Below, piece by piece: positions 10,160 to 22,646 of a stretch of 64,000 bases of DNA. Location of the stretch: assembly GCA_002270565.1 (NCBI GenBank), contig NQMI01000067.1:62001-126000 (forward strand), given 5' to 3'. The notes under the pieces were generated by a model. The model was given only the letters and a program-made list of their open reading frames with translations, was not told the origin of the DNA and made no database searches. The first letter of the stretch is position 1. Each line of letters opens with the position of its first letter. The DNA is from Stenocarpella maydis (Eukaryota > Ascomycota > Sordariomycetes > Diaporthales > Diaporthaceae). A program made the position numbers and the translations under genes.

Positions 10160-12787
10160 ATGGCTCACCCGGAGACGGCAGTTCAAGCGACCGTCCTTCC
10201 GCACCACAGGGAATCATTCCAAGACCCGGGACCGCAGACGAGGATTCGTCTCGTGTACTCCGGCCGTCAGTCAAATGTTGAAGATTTAATGACTTCGACA
10301 GGCATTACATCTTCCTCATGCGTCTCTCTCAACCAGCCAGGGAGTTCAAGCGATGAATCGGTTGGTCCTATTGGTCGTACATCATCTCGCCCACGCTCGC
10401 CAGTAAATCGAGGGATCGGATCCACCCCGCGCCGGCATCACGTCCACCTGTTCAGGTATTGGAAGTGGGAGATTCTGTCTACGTTGGCCTCACTAGGTCT
10501 CTTGGCTGGTGTACTGATTACGCTTGCGAGGTATAACCATGGGAAACAGCCCGATTGGCCGTACAATATCAACATCAACTCCCTCGTCTCGGTCCTTACA
10601 GCCGTGATTATTGCCCAGTTGGGGTTCATTCTCGCACAAAGTACGTAGCACTCTACCTTGACTTCCCCGCCCTTGAGACGATTCAATCAAATCACACTGT
10701 GGGTTCCCTCGAGTTTGATCAGGTGTTCTCATTCTGTGCACGCAGTCATTAGTCAGCTCAAATGGTCTTGGTTCAGACGTCCGAACCCACTTCAGGACCT
10801 TGAGCACTACGACTCAGCCTCAAGAGGAATACTTGGTTCCCTACTTTTCCTGGGCCGTTTTGCTCGGAAGCCTCGGGCGTGAGCACTCTCCAGTGAGATA
10901 AATGACAAATTAGTGCTAATCATAGAATGAGTTCCGCCGCACAGATACCTTGCGATGGGTGCTGCATTCGTCTTTCTCTTGTCGGCAGCAATCGGACCCT
11001 TTACACAGCAAAGTATAAAGTCATATGCCTGCCAGCAACCGCTGCACAACATCAGCGCCTCGATTTCCGCTGCGGTTTACGTAAACTCCAGCCTTATACT
11101 GGGACGAACAAACGCAAAACACAGGTATCCTAGTTGGGATATCATGGCCGCGGCTCTGAAGGGCATAGTTGACTCAGCAAACAACAGCAAATCCGTGCAA
11201 TTCGACTGTCCCACAGGTGATTGCGATTTTGCTCCTTATTCGTCGCTGGCGTACTGCAGTTCATGTAACGACATCACATCACACGTCCAGCAACAGCACG
11301 GCCCGAGCTTCACCAATCCAGGCAGTTCCGAGTGGAACTATACACTCACTGGTCAGGACTGTCACCTCAGCTTCAAGGATACAAATGGCCGGCCCAGGCT
11401 GGATGCGATGGGGGCAACGGGGTCGACCCCCACTCACTTAACCTTCTGCCCATGGGATTGGGGTGATCGCCAAAGCGCAACACGGAGCTTCAGCATCTTG
11501 TCCATGAGCTGGGCCAACTGCTCTTATAAAGACCCCGACGGCTCCCCGAACTTTCACTGTGGGGGCTACCCAGAGCAGCTACCTAGCCTCGCCGACCACG
11601 CCGGCCTAATTGCTATGCACTGCACGCTTGGGCTCTGCGTCAGAGACTACACCAGTCGTGTGCGTAATGGCGTACTCAGGGAGGCAGTGACGAATACTCT
11701 TTATTCAAGTCCACAGCCAGACGAGTCTGGCATGTTTAGGATACTGAAACTTCCTTGCATCGTCGACTCGAACACATACGGACGATCCAATATCAGTCAA
11801 TTACCACAAGTCCCCGGGAGGAATTTTACAACCGTCAGCCTCGGTGGGCGAAACGTGACAGCCCCGCTGGAATGCGTCTTCACGACTGACACCGACGTGC
11901 CGTGGGCAATAAACGAATTTCTCAAAGGCGACTTATTTGACGCGCCGACGACCTGCCGGATGGACTCCGCGCAAAACTTGGGCTCCTGTAACCCCTGGTA
12001 TCTGGAACCCATTTTTCGTGACGGCCAGCCCACAGCGGCGACCATCTCAGCCGACATTGATGGCATCGCCGATGCGATCAGTAACCAGATCCGTGCGGTC
12101 GGCTCAAACGCGTACCAGAACGGTTCGAGCGTCGCGCTCGGGACGGCGATCCAGACGACGGTCTGCGTGCGGGTGGACTGGCCATGGTTGATCTTCCCAG
12201 CCTCACTAGTACTGCTAACGGTAGTCTTGCTCGTTGCGGTGCTCATCATGGCGAGACCATCTCAGGTTGATGGAGGTCAGCCTATCTGGAAATCCTCATC
12301 TATTGTCACGTTTTACCACGGAATCGATGCGCGGTCTCCCACACCGGGTGATGCAAACAGAGACCCTGCTTGCAATGTGACTCCTACCCATGGGCAAGAA
12401 GGCCTTCCATCCCCAGTTGTATTGCCAAGGACAGAAAGCCACGACCAGCTGATGACCCTCAAGAGAATGCATTCAGATGCAAAGAAGGTCATGGTCAGGT
12501 TGGACACGACGACGATAGGGATGCGCGGGTTTATCGTGGTTAACGAAGGTGACGGCGAGCATCGCGTAGAATGCAACAAGGGCCCAAGCCAGCGACGTAC
12601 CACTGATTATCACAGCGACGGAGAGGAAGCACCGCTGAATCAACTACCAAGCAATGTCAGTCCTTTTGAGCCGCCCCCGGCATACTTGGATGTGGATTTG
12701 GGCGCCGGGCTCACCCCGTCCATACGGAGCTCTTTGGACCGTTCGTTTTGCAATGGTTTTCAGGACGGCCCTGATAGAGGGACTTGA
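10160..12787 (+). CDS. DUF3176-family membrane protein
   Basis: Three exons, 10160-10640, 10746-10878 and 10945-12787, with consistent phases, give 818 aa. After a roughly 100-residue disordered head come hydrophobic segments at ILSTLASLGLLAGVLITLA and LVSVLTAVIIAQLGFILAQ. The family hallmarks follow: ISQLKWSWF, then SASRGILGSLLFLG, and after the second intron GPFTQQSIKSYACQQ. A large extracytoplasmic middle contains many Cys and N-glycosylation sequons, then a last TM (WPWLIFPASLVLLTVVLLVA) and a roughly 200-residue cytoplasmic tail. The family is fungal, with no assigned function. The gene looks intact. Confidence 0.88.
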
Positions 12788-13690
12788 ATTACGAGAGTGC
12801 TTCAGAGATTTTTAAACTTCGTGACGCTTACAATCGAGTTTGTCTGCTTAACGGGCACTTTTTGGGTATACAAGCCAAACACACTAGTAAGGGGGAAGCA
12901 GTAGAATACCAAAACAATATCTATCATTATTGTTAGCGTACCGAAAATTTAAGTGAAATAATGCCGTTACTAAGAATAACAGTATCAGCATTAAGCAGAA
13001 TACAAGAAGTAGCAAAAGTTGAACCACTGTACCCTCGTAACATCCGCATTCCAGCATGCCTCCCCCGCGACTGAGATTAAGGTCAGTTCCGTTGAGGTCA
13101 AGATGCTGACAAGCAGATCAAATTTGCCCAGCACAAAATTTAAGCTATACCGCGAGTAACACATCGCCGGCTATCTGGACGGGGATGAGGATTCCAAAGA
13201 CAGACAGGGGCTTATGTCATTCCGCATAATGACTGCAACCCCATGCCAACGCCACGGCCCCTGTCACGCAAGACCCGAACCAGGTTTTTGCGCGCCATTC
13301 TCGAGCTTAAAGTAAAAAGGACCAAGACTGGTCCCTGATAGTAATCCTGTCCTACGCTATCATCTTAACCAATGTGGCGGCTGGACTTCTTCATTCGTCT
13401 AGCCTGACGGTCAAGGACGGGAATATCAGGGCAAGCAGCCAACCATGTCGACCATTGCTGCCGAGGGTGATGTCAGTTCGTGCCTTCAATCGTTGTTATC
13501 TGGTTTTCTATGCGTGCTTACTAGCAGCACTGGCGGCGAGTATTCTCTCTTTACCATTATGAAGCCCATGGGACATGCCTGGACCTCGGCTTGTTCATTA
13601 GTAGATCCCCCTTGCCCTTCTCATCATGTGTTTCCAGAAAACCCACTTTTTCTTCAAACAAGTGAAGATTCCAACTATGAAAGTCAGAAC
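12788..13690. other. Intergenic region
   Basis: Contains the DUF3176 3' flank and the presumed promoter of the next gene. The reading frame of that gene stays open upstream to 13445, but the sequence there does not look like protein. Confidence 0.45.
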
Positions 13691-14488
13691 ATGCCTCACC
13701 GACAACCCTCCACAAGTAAGCCACCTCCAGTGAGGCACCCCTCGATACGGTCAGAAAAGGTCGAGCCTCGCCGCCTGTCCTCCACCCGAACATCTACGAC
13801 GCGGAACCCATCAGTGAGGTCAGCCACGGGGAATGGTCCCCAAAGAAGGCCAGCGGCCGGCCTGCAGAGGCAAAACACCCTGCAGACCCGCTACATGGAG
13901 ATGCTCCTGAGCCTTGACAGGATCCCGCGCCTGCACAACATCCTCGCCTCCTTCTTCGGCTGGGTCCTCCTCGCCGGCTTCATCGTCTTCCCGGGGACCT
14001 TCACCAGCATCCGTGACCTGTCCGACGACCCGGGCCTCGCCGAGGACTCCCCGGCCGCCAGCGCCGTGCTGGGCCGGGTCCAAAACGTGCCTCTGCTGGT
14101 CGTCGCCTCCATATCTTGCGGCATCGGTGCCGCTGGCCTGCTGTGGCTTGCCCTCCGCTGGCGGTCGAACTACGTCTGGCTCCTCAATAGGATCTACCTC
14201 CCCGGCGCGACTAACGCGCTTGCCGGCCTCATCTCGACGCTTGTTGTCGTCTACTCGCAGAAACACGGGGAATGGAGCGTCACGGCGAGGGTCACGGGTA
14301 TCGTTGAGGGGGCAGATCTGGTCATCTGCGGGGCACTGTTTGTAATCAATACCTTGTTGCTCAAGAGGGTCCAGAAGAAACACGGGAGGGAAATAGAACA
14401 ATTAGAGCAGGGGACCGGGGAGGGGCTATTCGAACGAGCTGGGAGGAAGCTCCAGGAGCCAGCTCTGGAACCGCAAAGCGTTGTCTGA
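13691..14488 (+). CDS. Four-TM fungal membrane protein of unknown function
   Basis: Single exon, 265 aa from the ATG at 13691. An in-frame ATG at 13445 would add 82 residues of non-protein-like composition, so I prefer the later start. A Ser/Arg/Pro-rich cytosolic head of about 70 residues precedes the motif LSLDRIPRLHNI and four hydrophobic helices (ILASFFGWVLLAGFIVF, LLVVASISCGIGAAGLLWLA, NALAGLISTLVVVYS, LVICGALFVINTLLL), ending in a charged tail. I recognise the pattern as a conserved filamentous-fungal hypothetical protein but know of no function. It looks intact. Confidence 0.72.
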   Translation: MPHRQPSTSKPPPVRHPSIRSEKVEPRRLSSTRTSTTRNPSVRSATGNGPQRRPAAGLQRQNTLQTRYMEMLLSLDRIPRLHNILASFFGWVLLAGFIVFPGTFTSIRDLSDDPGLAEDSPAASAVLGRVQNVPLLVVASISCGIGAAGLLWLALRWRSNYVWLLNRIYLPGATNALAGLISTLVVVYSQKHGEWSVTARVTGIVEGADLVICGALFVINTLLLKRVQKKHGREIEQLEQGTGEGLFERAGRKLQEPALEPQSVV

Positions 14489-17166
14489 GGCCTTCAGATT
14501 ACGAGTGGGAAAGGCGCAGGGAAGGCTTGCTGGCTAAGTGTAATTTAATATTGTGTTTTGGATACCGTATTTCTCGGTTTTATTCCCTACATGTGGGGAA
14601 ATGGTTGCGGCCACGGAGACCATCAGCTATAAATTGCATCGATGAGCGAACGGGTTTATATGTTTTGTCGCGCCATGGAGCGCAACTAATACGCTTTGTT
14701 CTATTGTATGATCCCTTCCTTTTCGGCTGAATTATTTTTACTCGATTTAGCTACTAAGTAGGAATATGAATTTCTAACAACAAGCAAACTCTCCAGACAC
14801 TTAAAACCATAATTTCTTTCATATAACCTCGAACTGCATCTTTCGTCCAGTTGACCTCACGGTTTCAACTCAAACGTCACAGATATTAGGATTAATTCAT
14901 AAGCCACCCAGCAAAGGAGATATTCAAATTAACCCTGCGAGTAAGACTATATGTGTTTGTCAAGTTAAAAGACTACTGTACTATAAGGACAAAAGTGTGC
15001 TGCATACCCTGGATAGCACCTCTACCCTTATAACGTTACAGCATTTCATTTCTTTGGTACCCTAGCCACATAGATACCCTTCAAATCACGAATCGTTTGA
15101 CAGTCGTGGTTTTCTAGACCATCACTTGTAGTAGTCCGCGTAACACAAATGATAGTCTCTTGAATTTTATCATTCTTAAAGGGACTGTGAATCAGTACAG
15201 TAGGTTCATTCGAAGGGAGATCGGCCCCATAGTCAAGCAGGAGAAGATGATGACCAGGCTGGACCACAATGGCCTCGGGAGCTGTTGGACGCCGCCCGTA
15301 CTCTGCATGACATTGATCTTGCAGGCACGCCGGGCGGGGACCCGGGCCCCGGAATTGGGATGATAGCCGGCAGCCGCACGCGTGTGTTGGCTTCCCGCGC
15401 GAATCTCCGTCTCATCAAAAGTACCTAGTATCCCCGGAACAGCCCTTTCACCGTTATTTGGGGCACATATCTGGATAGTAACTTTTGAGGTCACAGCGCC
15501 TGATTCTCCAGGAGTCGGTGCCTTTAAAATTGTCGACAGGAGGCTCATTATCTTGCGGGATGGGCGGAAACTTATACGACACTCGAGGAACACGCTTCGC
15601 TGCTCCTGCTGTAGTGGTCTAAGCTCCAGTTACCATTGCCCAAAGTTTCTAATCACCTGCTAATATTTTTATACCTCCTCTATGCCGGCTGTATTGAAAA
15701 GCCTTTGGATTACTCCTGGGAAGACATTAGCAAAGATCCGCTCGACCCTTCCGATAATTCCAGGAGCAGCATGGGTGAGCGGATTACCACTGATCAACTG
15801 GTCTTACCAGAGGCTTCCAGACAACGAGACTAAAAACAAGACCAAGGCCCAACGTGGCTGGAACATGTGGAAGATGGCATTCCCGTTCCCAACCGTGTAA
15901 ATGCCGCCTATAAGAATAGTGAGTCACGGGCTCTCCTTCATGATGCACGCCAAGGCGTCGAGAATTGTTGATCTGACGCCAATGCTAATCATGAGTGTAT
16001 TAGTGCCCCTTGGTCCTCAGCGCTGCCTTCAGATCCCCTAACTTTTCATGCTCGGTTCGGGCGACGGCCCGTTGGCAGACCTCCTTCTAGCGATTTGGGG
16101 CCAACTTACCCTGGGACACCTGCGACGCCTTCACTGACTACTACAGCGACAGTATTGATGAAGGGCTATCTCCCAGATCAGACCAGCACTCCGACAGCAT
16201 CGGCGAGCTCGTTCATCAGCGCAAGTTTCACATTGGCCCTGACTACGTTGGCTAGCCCTACTTCAGCGATTCTGTGTTTTTAGACCTAGATGAAGAGCTT
16301 ATTGGAGTGCTTGCGGCCCAGCCGACGGTGTAGCGCAATTACAAGATTAAGAGTGGTGATGGAGTCGTAGGTACGTGATCCGATAGTTAAGCCACTAGAG
16401 AACAAGGCACACGGGACCGGCCGCGTTGACAGGCCTGGAGTCCCTTAACACCTCTATTATACCCAATCCATGATGCAGTCATAGTGAGATAGGGCAGCTT
16501 CCAGCTGCCAGGGTACTGGACGGTGCCAGATACGTCTTGCACTTCCTGCTCCAGAACTCCAATAAAACAAACTTATCAAAAAAGTAAATAGCACCCCGCC
16601 TTTTATTATTGTCGAGGTGGTAAAGTGATTGAGAATTAACTGCAACAGGAAGTATTAGATCAAAGCTATAGATCTAGATACCTAATCTGTGTCTAGTAAA
16701 GCATTACTACAAATTACTGCTGTCCTTTTATTGTTTATCAATCCGTTACATATTAGTAACTCTCATATCCTGTCTCTGTACTTATAGATGGCGCTCTGTA
16801 GCGGGTGTATGCAGCAGTGGAATATCAATGCAGGTACGACTACATTTTCTCCGAGGGTGACCGGGGGTCTGATGCTTTCGATGCTACTGGGGTGGGCGGT
16901 ACCTGGGTAAAATGGGGGCGGAAACTTTGAACACTAGTTGTTGCGAGCTTCAGACCGGGGAAAGTACCTGCTCAGCTAAGGTTTTACCGCTCGGCAAAGA
17001 AAAAATGCGCTGAACCTGTCGCTGGTTACTCTACTATAATATAGACAACGGGATTCAAATGCCGATTTGGCTAAGTGACTACCCTAGGGTAGTTAGACCA
17101 AGTACCATTTATTTCTACTAGATCTTAGGTTAAGAAGAGAACGGCATCTAGCCGCGCCGATCCAGT
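14489..17166. other. Gene-poor region with unidentified coding-like scraps
   Basis: Mostly featureless. Two patches have protein-like codons but broken frames: minus strand 15593-15046 (two adjacent frames) and plus strand about 16096-16334, with one in-frame TAG. I do not recognise either. They are probably remnants of lost genes. Confidence 0.4.
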
Positions 17167-18712
17167 TCATGTTGAGTCACAATCTGGAGGGGATCCGCTA
17201 TGGCCCTCGCTGGAGTCATCAACGTTATTTCTGGCTTGCTGGTTCTTTTCCATAGCCCGATATATCCACAGGTGTGAGAAAACCTGAAAAGAATAGAGAC
17301 GATCTTCGGGGAGCCAGCACAAGAGCCCCGAGACAAAATTTATAAATAGATCCCTCTCCTCTTTGTCCTAAGGCTGAGTCGCGAGGTCCTCAAGGGTCCT
17401 GTTGGTTGGTATCTGTACAATACCTCTCCAATTACCTATAGAAAGAAATAGGAGTCTGGTTAGTTGTTTTTATATGTAAGCCCTGGGGAGAAAGAAACCG
17501 ACCATTTTCGTCCCAGTACTTCGAAGACTCCTGGCTTCGTTTCAAAAACTCTTGTGGTGGTGGACCAAGGAGAGCAATCATTGAGGCGAGGTGATATGCA
17601 TTGTTGAGGAAGTCGTCCTCATAGCTGTGAATCTTGAAGATATTTGTTGGCTGCATCATATCCCAGGCCTAAGTAAATAGTTAGAATTAATCAAACATTA
17701 AAAGGAAAGTTACAAACCATCATGCCAATACTTCACATGTCAATAGCATAGCCCCATTTCATTCCAAGGATAACCTCGGGTGCGCGGTACTGGATTGGCA
17801 TAGCTGGTCCTACATTCTCGTTACCAAGAACGGCCTCTCCAAGATCACAGAGATACAAGTTGCCAGTAGACTCTCGGAAGTACCGGGTAGTATAAATTAT
17901 CCTGTCTCCGGCATCCTTACGAGGGCATAAGTTCCCACCAAGCTCATCTTCCAACATTGTCGCAACTAGCTGCTCATCCTGGATACCCTCAAGTAAATTA
18001 CCTGTATGGATTTCTAAAGTAACGTTAGTATTAGCTTGTGAGATACCGTTTTTTAATTCTTTTTTTTTTTGGGCTTGAGTTGGCTAGACAAACCTGTGTG
18101 GGTGATGTTTGCTTCTGTGTGGAGAAAGTGAACTGTAGGAAGGATTTGAAGGAGGATTTCAGGCACAATTCCAACATCAAAAACACCACCTGGCATAACT
18201 TTCTGAAGATCCCTAATAGATGTTCCTAGTGGCCGTAGTATAAAAACGTCATGTATCCCATGAGGGCCCTCTACTCTGAAAGAATCGTAGAGTTCTCGAA
18301 GGTGCTCTTTACCACCATGGTCCGACTATTCTAAGGCTGGGTTCTGAAGGTGTTGGTAGATCTGTAACTCACGGTTTTGCCGAAGTGTATTCACATGAAC
18401 CTTGAGCGTTCGGTAGAGATCGTTACTTTGTATTAGTCCAATGTTAGCAATTTGTACCAAGAGATTTTGTGTAGGAGGGGGTAAACTCATAAAGAGCAAG
18501 TACTGGAGATCATGACACAACTGTAGTGTAGAATGTGCACCCCAGCCAAGCTTGGTAACAACCTGGTACCGTCCTTGGAAGATCTCGCCAATCCGTACTT
18601 GGTAAAATATGCGGGGATCGTAAAATAGCAAAGTTTCTTCCTCAATTCGCAGAGAAGAATCTATGATCTCAAAACCGCTGGAAGGAAAAGTATGCGGAGG
18701 CACAGGCGCCAT
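17167..18712 (-). pseudogene. SRPK-like protein kinase pseudogene
   Basis: Reads as a fungal SR-protein-kinase-like gene from ATG 18712 to TGA 17167-17169, with several introns. Recognisable in order: VRIGEIFQGRYQVVTKLGWGAHST (glycine loop), LKVHVNTLRQNRE, HGGKEHLRELYDSF, the catalytic loop HTEIHTGNLL, LCDLGEAVLG, PIQYRAPEVILGMKWG, LASMIALLGPPPQEFL, and a C-lobe end at LLCWLPEDR. Three in-frame stops break it: TAG 18326-18328, TGA 17733-17735 (at the position of the conserved Trp after AIDM) and TAG 17368-17370. The loop Asp normally seen in HTDIH is Glu here. Introns keep good branch sites, so loss of function looks recent. Confidence 0.85.
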
Positions 18713-20738
18713 CCTGGCCTTGCCCAATGAAAGGGGACGATTCGAGGCGAACGAGACGGTGGGTTGCGCAAGGTTTAGGTGAAGAGTCACGAAAGAGCGG
18801 GAGTTGATGTCTTGCAAGGCCTGAGGAGATATTGCGAGAGTGATCTGCGATGAATGACGAGGTTCTTGAGAGCGAACATGGCAAGAACTGTGGCTGATGC
18901 GTGCCAAACCGCCGTCTTCGCGATAGAGATAGATGGAAGACGGCGGAAGGAGAGATGAAGGATGCATGAATGAACAACTGACGAGTTAGTGCGGGGCTGA
19001 TGCTCAGTGGCACAGGCGCTGCAGCCAGTTGAGCCATGGGCAGACTGCCAGACCCACCTGGCCCAACCGTGCGAAGATCATCAAGGACTCTACCACAGGC
19101 AAAGAAACCATTAAGGATAGCCACAACAACATCCATACCGTTCACACCGATCCTAAAGACGCCAAGAGGAAGTATGTAACCGTGGGAAATCAGACCTATT
19201 ATTTCTAATAGTAAGGCTCACATCCCATACGTGTGAAGAACTTTCCACTCACAACTTAAAGGAACTTGATATTGAGGCAAAAGACGCTTTCGGGTGACAA
19301 CAGGGTGATTGTCTATTGGCATTTTAGGTGGAAGGATCTCTTTTCATATATATCAATACAAGTCATTGTTAGGGCTGGTCCCTAGTATATATCAGCAAGT
19401 CGTATGAAGTATAGGACAATAACTTTTCAGCATGATTTTTAACATCTTAACATCAGTAACTCAGACATTTCCTATTCGTAAATCTTCTATGTGGACCAAT
19501 TAAACACAGTTCTACCTTTAGCCATAAGGCTCTTCACTCTAGAACAACACCAATGAGACCTTTCGCAGGAGCTAGCTTCTCGAGTAAGCACAACCTCAGT
19601 ATGACAAGTTGTCACGAGAATTCGACGCAGCTGGCGGCTATGATTAGCCAGAGCCAGCACGCATAAAGCAGCCAACTAGTGGACAGTGGCTAGGCAGCTG
19701 TGCGTACGTTTGTTCCTGTCTGAAGGAGAACCGAAGTAGTGGCGGACGGGGTCAAAGGTACTACAAGGCTCTCTGACCACCTGCCGTTCTAGACGTACGA
19801 GGCTGCCAGCGCGTGCGGCGGGTATGGACAATCTCGAATGCGGCAACGCGGTCCGCGTCACAGGCATTATAGCTAGCATAGAATACTGAAGGATGCCCAG
19901 TTTAGATGACTGCACAGAGGCTACCCAGTGCCGAAGACTGCGGGGCGATCCATCACAATGATTAGAAGCTTTGTAAGTAATCTTCACCCTTGAGACAGGA
20001 TATACTCAAACCCTTCGCGTGCACCTGCCACAAGATATGGCTAGCCGTCAGAAATGACGGTGACAGCATTGTCACATGTGACAACGGCGGCTGTGGGGGG
20101 GTGACTTAAGGTGGATGTCTGCTCTTGGGGACTTCAATCACTATCATGACACTTCTTCCGCCTTCGCAGCTGCGCCTCAGACTCGGGCGCCCACTACATC
20201 GTCAACATCACAGCAGCCGACGGCCGCGCCTTCACTTGGCACCGGCCGGCGGGCCGCACTATAGTTAACCACAAGCCTGCGCACACGGACCCAATGAGCC
20301 GTCTCATACGAAGTTGTAAACCAGGATGGCAGGCGTGCTTTGCAACTTTGGCTCATGCGTTGCCGGGTCTGTGTATGCCCAGGACTCGGCTCACATGGTG
20401 TGAAACTTGAACCGTGCCGAGAGAGGTGTAAATCATATCTCAGGATTAGCACAAGACTTACAAATGGTGAGCCAATGTAATGGATTAGTAGTGCATAATT
20501 AGGTTGACTATGGCTTTACTATATCGTGGACGTCCGACGCCAGTGATACGTGCAGCCGGATGACCGAGAACCAGTTTCTGCAGAGTGTCGACGGCTGCAA
20601 ATCAATCCTCATACGCGATTACACGGACTGCGATGAATGGACGGGGTTGCTGTATTGAGTCTAGATGTTTGCTGTTCGACTCTTCGGCGTCGGACTTCCA
20701 AGCCACGGATTTGTGGGCGCGTGTCTTCTAGTCTACAA
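18713..20738. other. Intergenic region
   Basis: The first 400 bp are the former promoter and 5' UTR of the kinase pseudogene. The remainder is unremarkable. A short protein-like stretch on the plus strand near 20163-20300 is unidentified. I see no supported gene. Confidence 0.4.
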
Positions 20739-22178
20739 TCACAGCTTAAATCCCCCAGGCATATTATACTGAAACACGCCCTGCGGGTCGTACTTGGCGG
20801 CCGTCTTCCGCAAGAAATCAAGATTTGCCTCACCATAGCTCCGAAACGGCGCTTGGCTCTGGTTCGCATAGTTGGCATAGACAAACCTCTTCGCCTGCCC
20901 CTGCCTGTCTGCCTCCCCGTTCAGCGCCGCGAATGCACTATCTGCGGCCGCCTGTACCGCGCCACTGTCTGCCACATCGGGCCAGAACGCGCTCAGCAGC
21001 AGGATGATGCTGTTTCCATCTGCCGGGCTGGTGCCGAGCGCGTTCCGGCCGGCACCATGTCCGACAAAGACCGTGGGGAGGGGCTCGAACGCGAAGCTCC
21101 ATATCGTCGACGACGGAACTGTGCTGGACGACCCAGAGAGCGACTGGTTGAGGATGTCAAACATGGAGCTCAGCAAGCCTGGGGCTGCGCCAAACGTGGT
21201 CGTCAGGAACAGGCCGTTCAGCGGCGGCAGGCCCGTCTCGTTTGCGAACGTGCCCAGGCGCTGGATCGCCGTGCTGTCGGAGATATTCGGCACTGAGAAG
21301 AGCTCGTCGTAGACAGGGGGGCGCAGGACGGGCTGCGTGTAAATTGGCGTCGAGGAGAGAGACCAAGTGCCTGCCGCGTACAGCAGGCCCATCACGATGG
21401 AGGCGTGGACATCGTAGTCCGGTGCTGCGGCGATGTTGGTGAAGGCACCAAAGACGGAATCACGCTGGGACATGTCGTTGCGCACGGTGCCGCCGAGGAT
21501 GCCGTCGTATCCGATCGTGGAAAAGTCGTAGCGCGTCACGATGCCAAAGTTGTTCAGCCCGCCCTTGAGCGCGCGGAAGAGGTCGGCATTGTCGGTGGCG
21601 TTGGCGTTGACGACTCGTCCGTCCCCCAGCACCACCTCGACGTTGACGAGCGTGTCGCAGGTGAAGCCGGCCTGTGGGGAGAAGTAGGAGATGCCGCCGC
21701 CGACTGTCAGGCCGCCCACGCCCACTGCGCCGTTGCGGCCGCCAGCCACCGTCTGGTCGGGGTCAGAACATACACGGTGGACAATCGAGATGCCTCCTTA
21801 TAAGCATACCTTGTTGCTCTGGTCAAGCGAGGCATACACATCCAGCCAGCTTGCCCCTGCGCCAACTAGTGCGACGCTGCCATCGCCCGGCAGCTCAACC
21901 TTGTTCATGTTGGTCAAGTCGAAGGTGACGCCATCGTCAATGTTGGCGAAGCCTGCACCGGGGGCATGGCCACATCCTTTGACTGCGAAGGAGCAGTTTC
22001 GGCTGACCAGAGAGAACACAGCTTCACCGACTTGCACTGCCGTCGATGGCTGGACGATGCAGGACGGGTGGAGTGAGGATTCTTGAAGCGTCCAGTAGGA
22101 CTGCTGCGTCGCATTGTACTGTGTTGAGCTGGGGTAGAAGACATTGGCAAGTGCAGAGACTGCCGAAAGTGCTTGACA
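20739..22178 (-). CDS. BBE-type FAD-binding oxidoreductase (5' end missing or unplaced)
   Basis: Exons on the minus strand are 22178-21810 and 21752-20739, joined by a canonical 57-bp intron (gtatgc donor, ctgac branch, cag acceptor, phase 0). The product is a berberine-bridge-enzyme/glucooligosaccharide-oxidase-like flavoprotein. The PP-loop segment is GCGHAPGAGFANIDDGVTFDL (one His, likely 8-alpha-histidyl FAD), then VGVGGLTVGGGISYFSPQAGFTCD with no second Cys, so mono-covalent. FGIVTRYDF and the BBE C-terminal pair FVYANYANQ...YDPQGVFQ follow. No ATG begins the first visible exon; a splice acceptor (cacag, just upstream of TGTCAAGC) suggests a further signal-peptide exon that I cannot locate. 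Body intact, 5' end uncertain. Confidence 0.82.
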
Positions 22179-22646
22179 CTGTGATTGCACGTCAGGACGG
22201 GTCCACCTTATCCTCTGGGCAGGCCATACGCACGCAGTCGCTGGGTGATGGTACCATCGTGATCCGTCTCGAGGCGCACAAGTGATGGCTCACAGAATGA
22301 CCACTGCATGACGCCGGCAAAGTCGGTGCTCAAGATGTCAGGGGGCACAGTCTTCCATTCCACCCCGATCCATTATCCTGTCAGCTGTTTACGCGTACCG
22401 CAAGGATCCGTGTTTGCCACAACGCTAACGGCATGCCCGGCCCTTTAACCCCTTTGGTGCTCATCGTGATTACGCTGCGAACACAGCACCCCTGCATCAA
22501 AGAGAGGAGGCGGTTCACAATCGTGAACCCCCCGCCCCCAAGTTGATGGGCGAAAGCTAGAGGGCTAGGGTTTGAAAGGCTTGGGGGTCGAGCGGGTTAG
22601 GGTAGTAGCTGTTTCCCTATTTAATAAGTGATACCGTTATTAGTCA
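22179..22646. other. Upstream of the BBE gene, with a coding-like fragment
   Basis: On the minus strand, about 22373-22215 reads as roughly 50 protein-like residues (contains GVEWKTVPPDILSTDF) ending in TAA. It is in the place where the signal-peptide exon of the FAD oxidase should be. I do not recognise it. It may be foreign sequence joined to the oxidase by a deletion. Confidence 0.35.

Noticed and set aside
18669..19145. Open frame upstream of the kinase pseudogene
   Set aside because: Out of frame with the kinase start and without a domain; it is probably leader sequence.
22550..22620. Telomere-like words (ggttaggg)
   Set aside because: Single occurrences only, not a tandem array.
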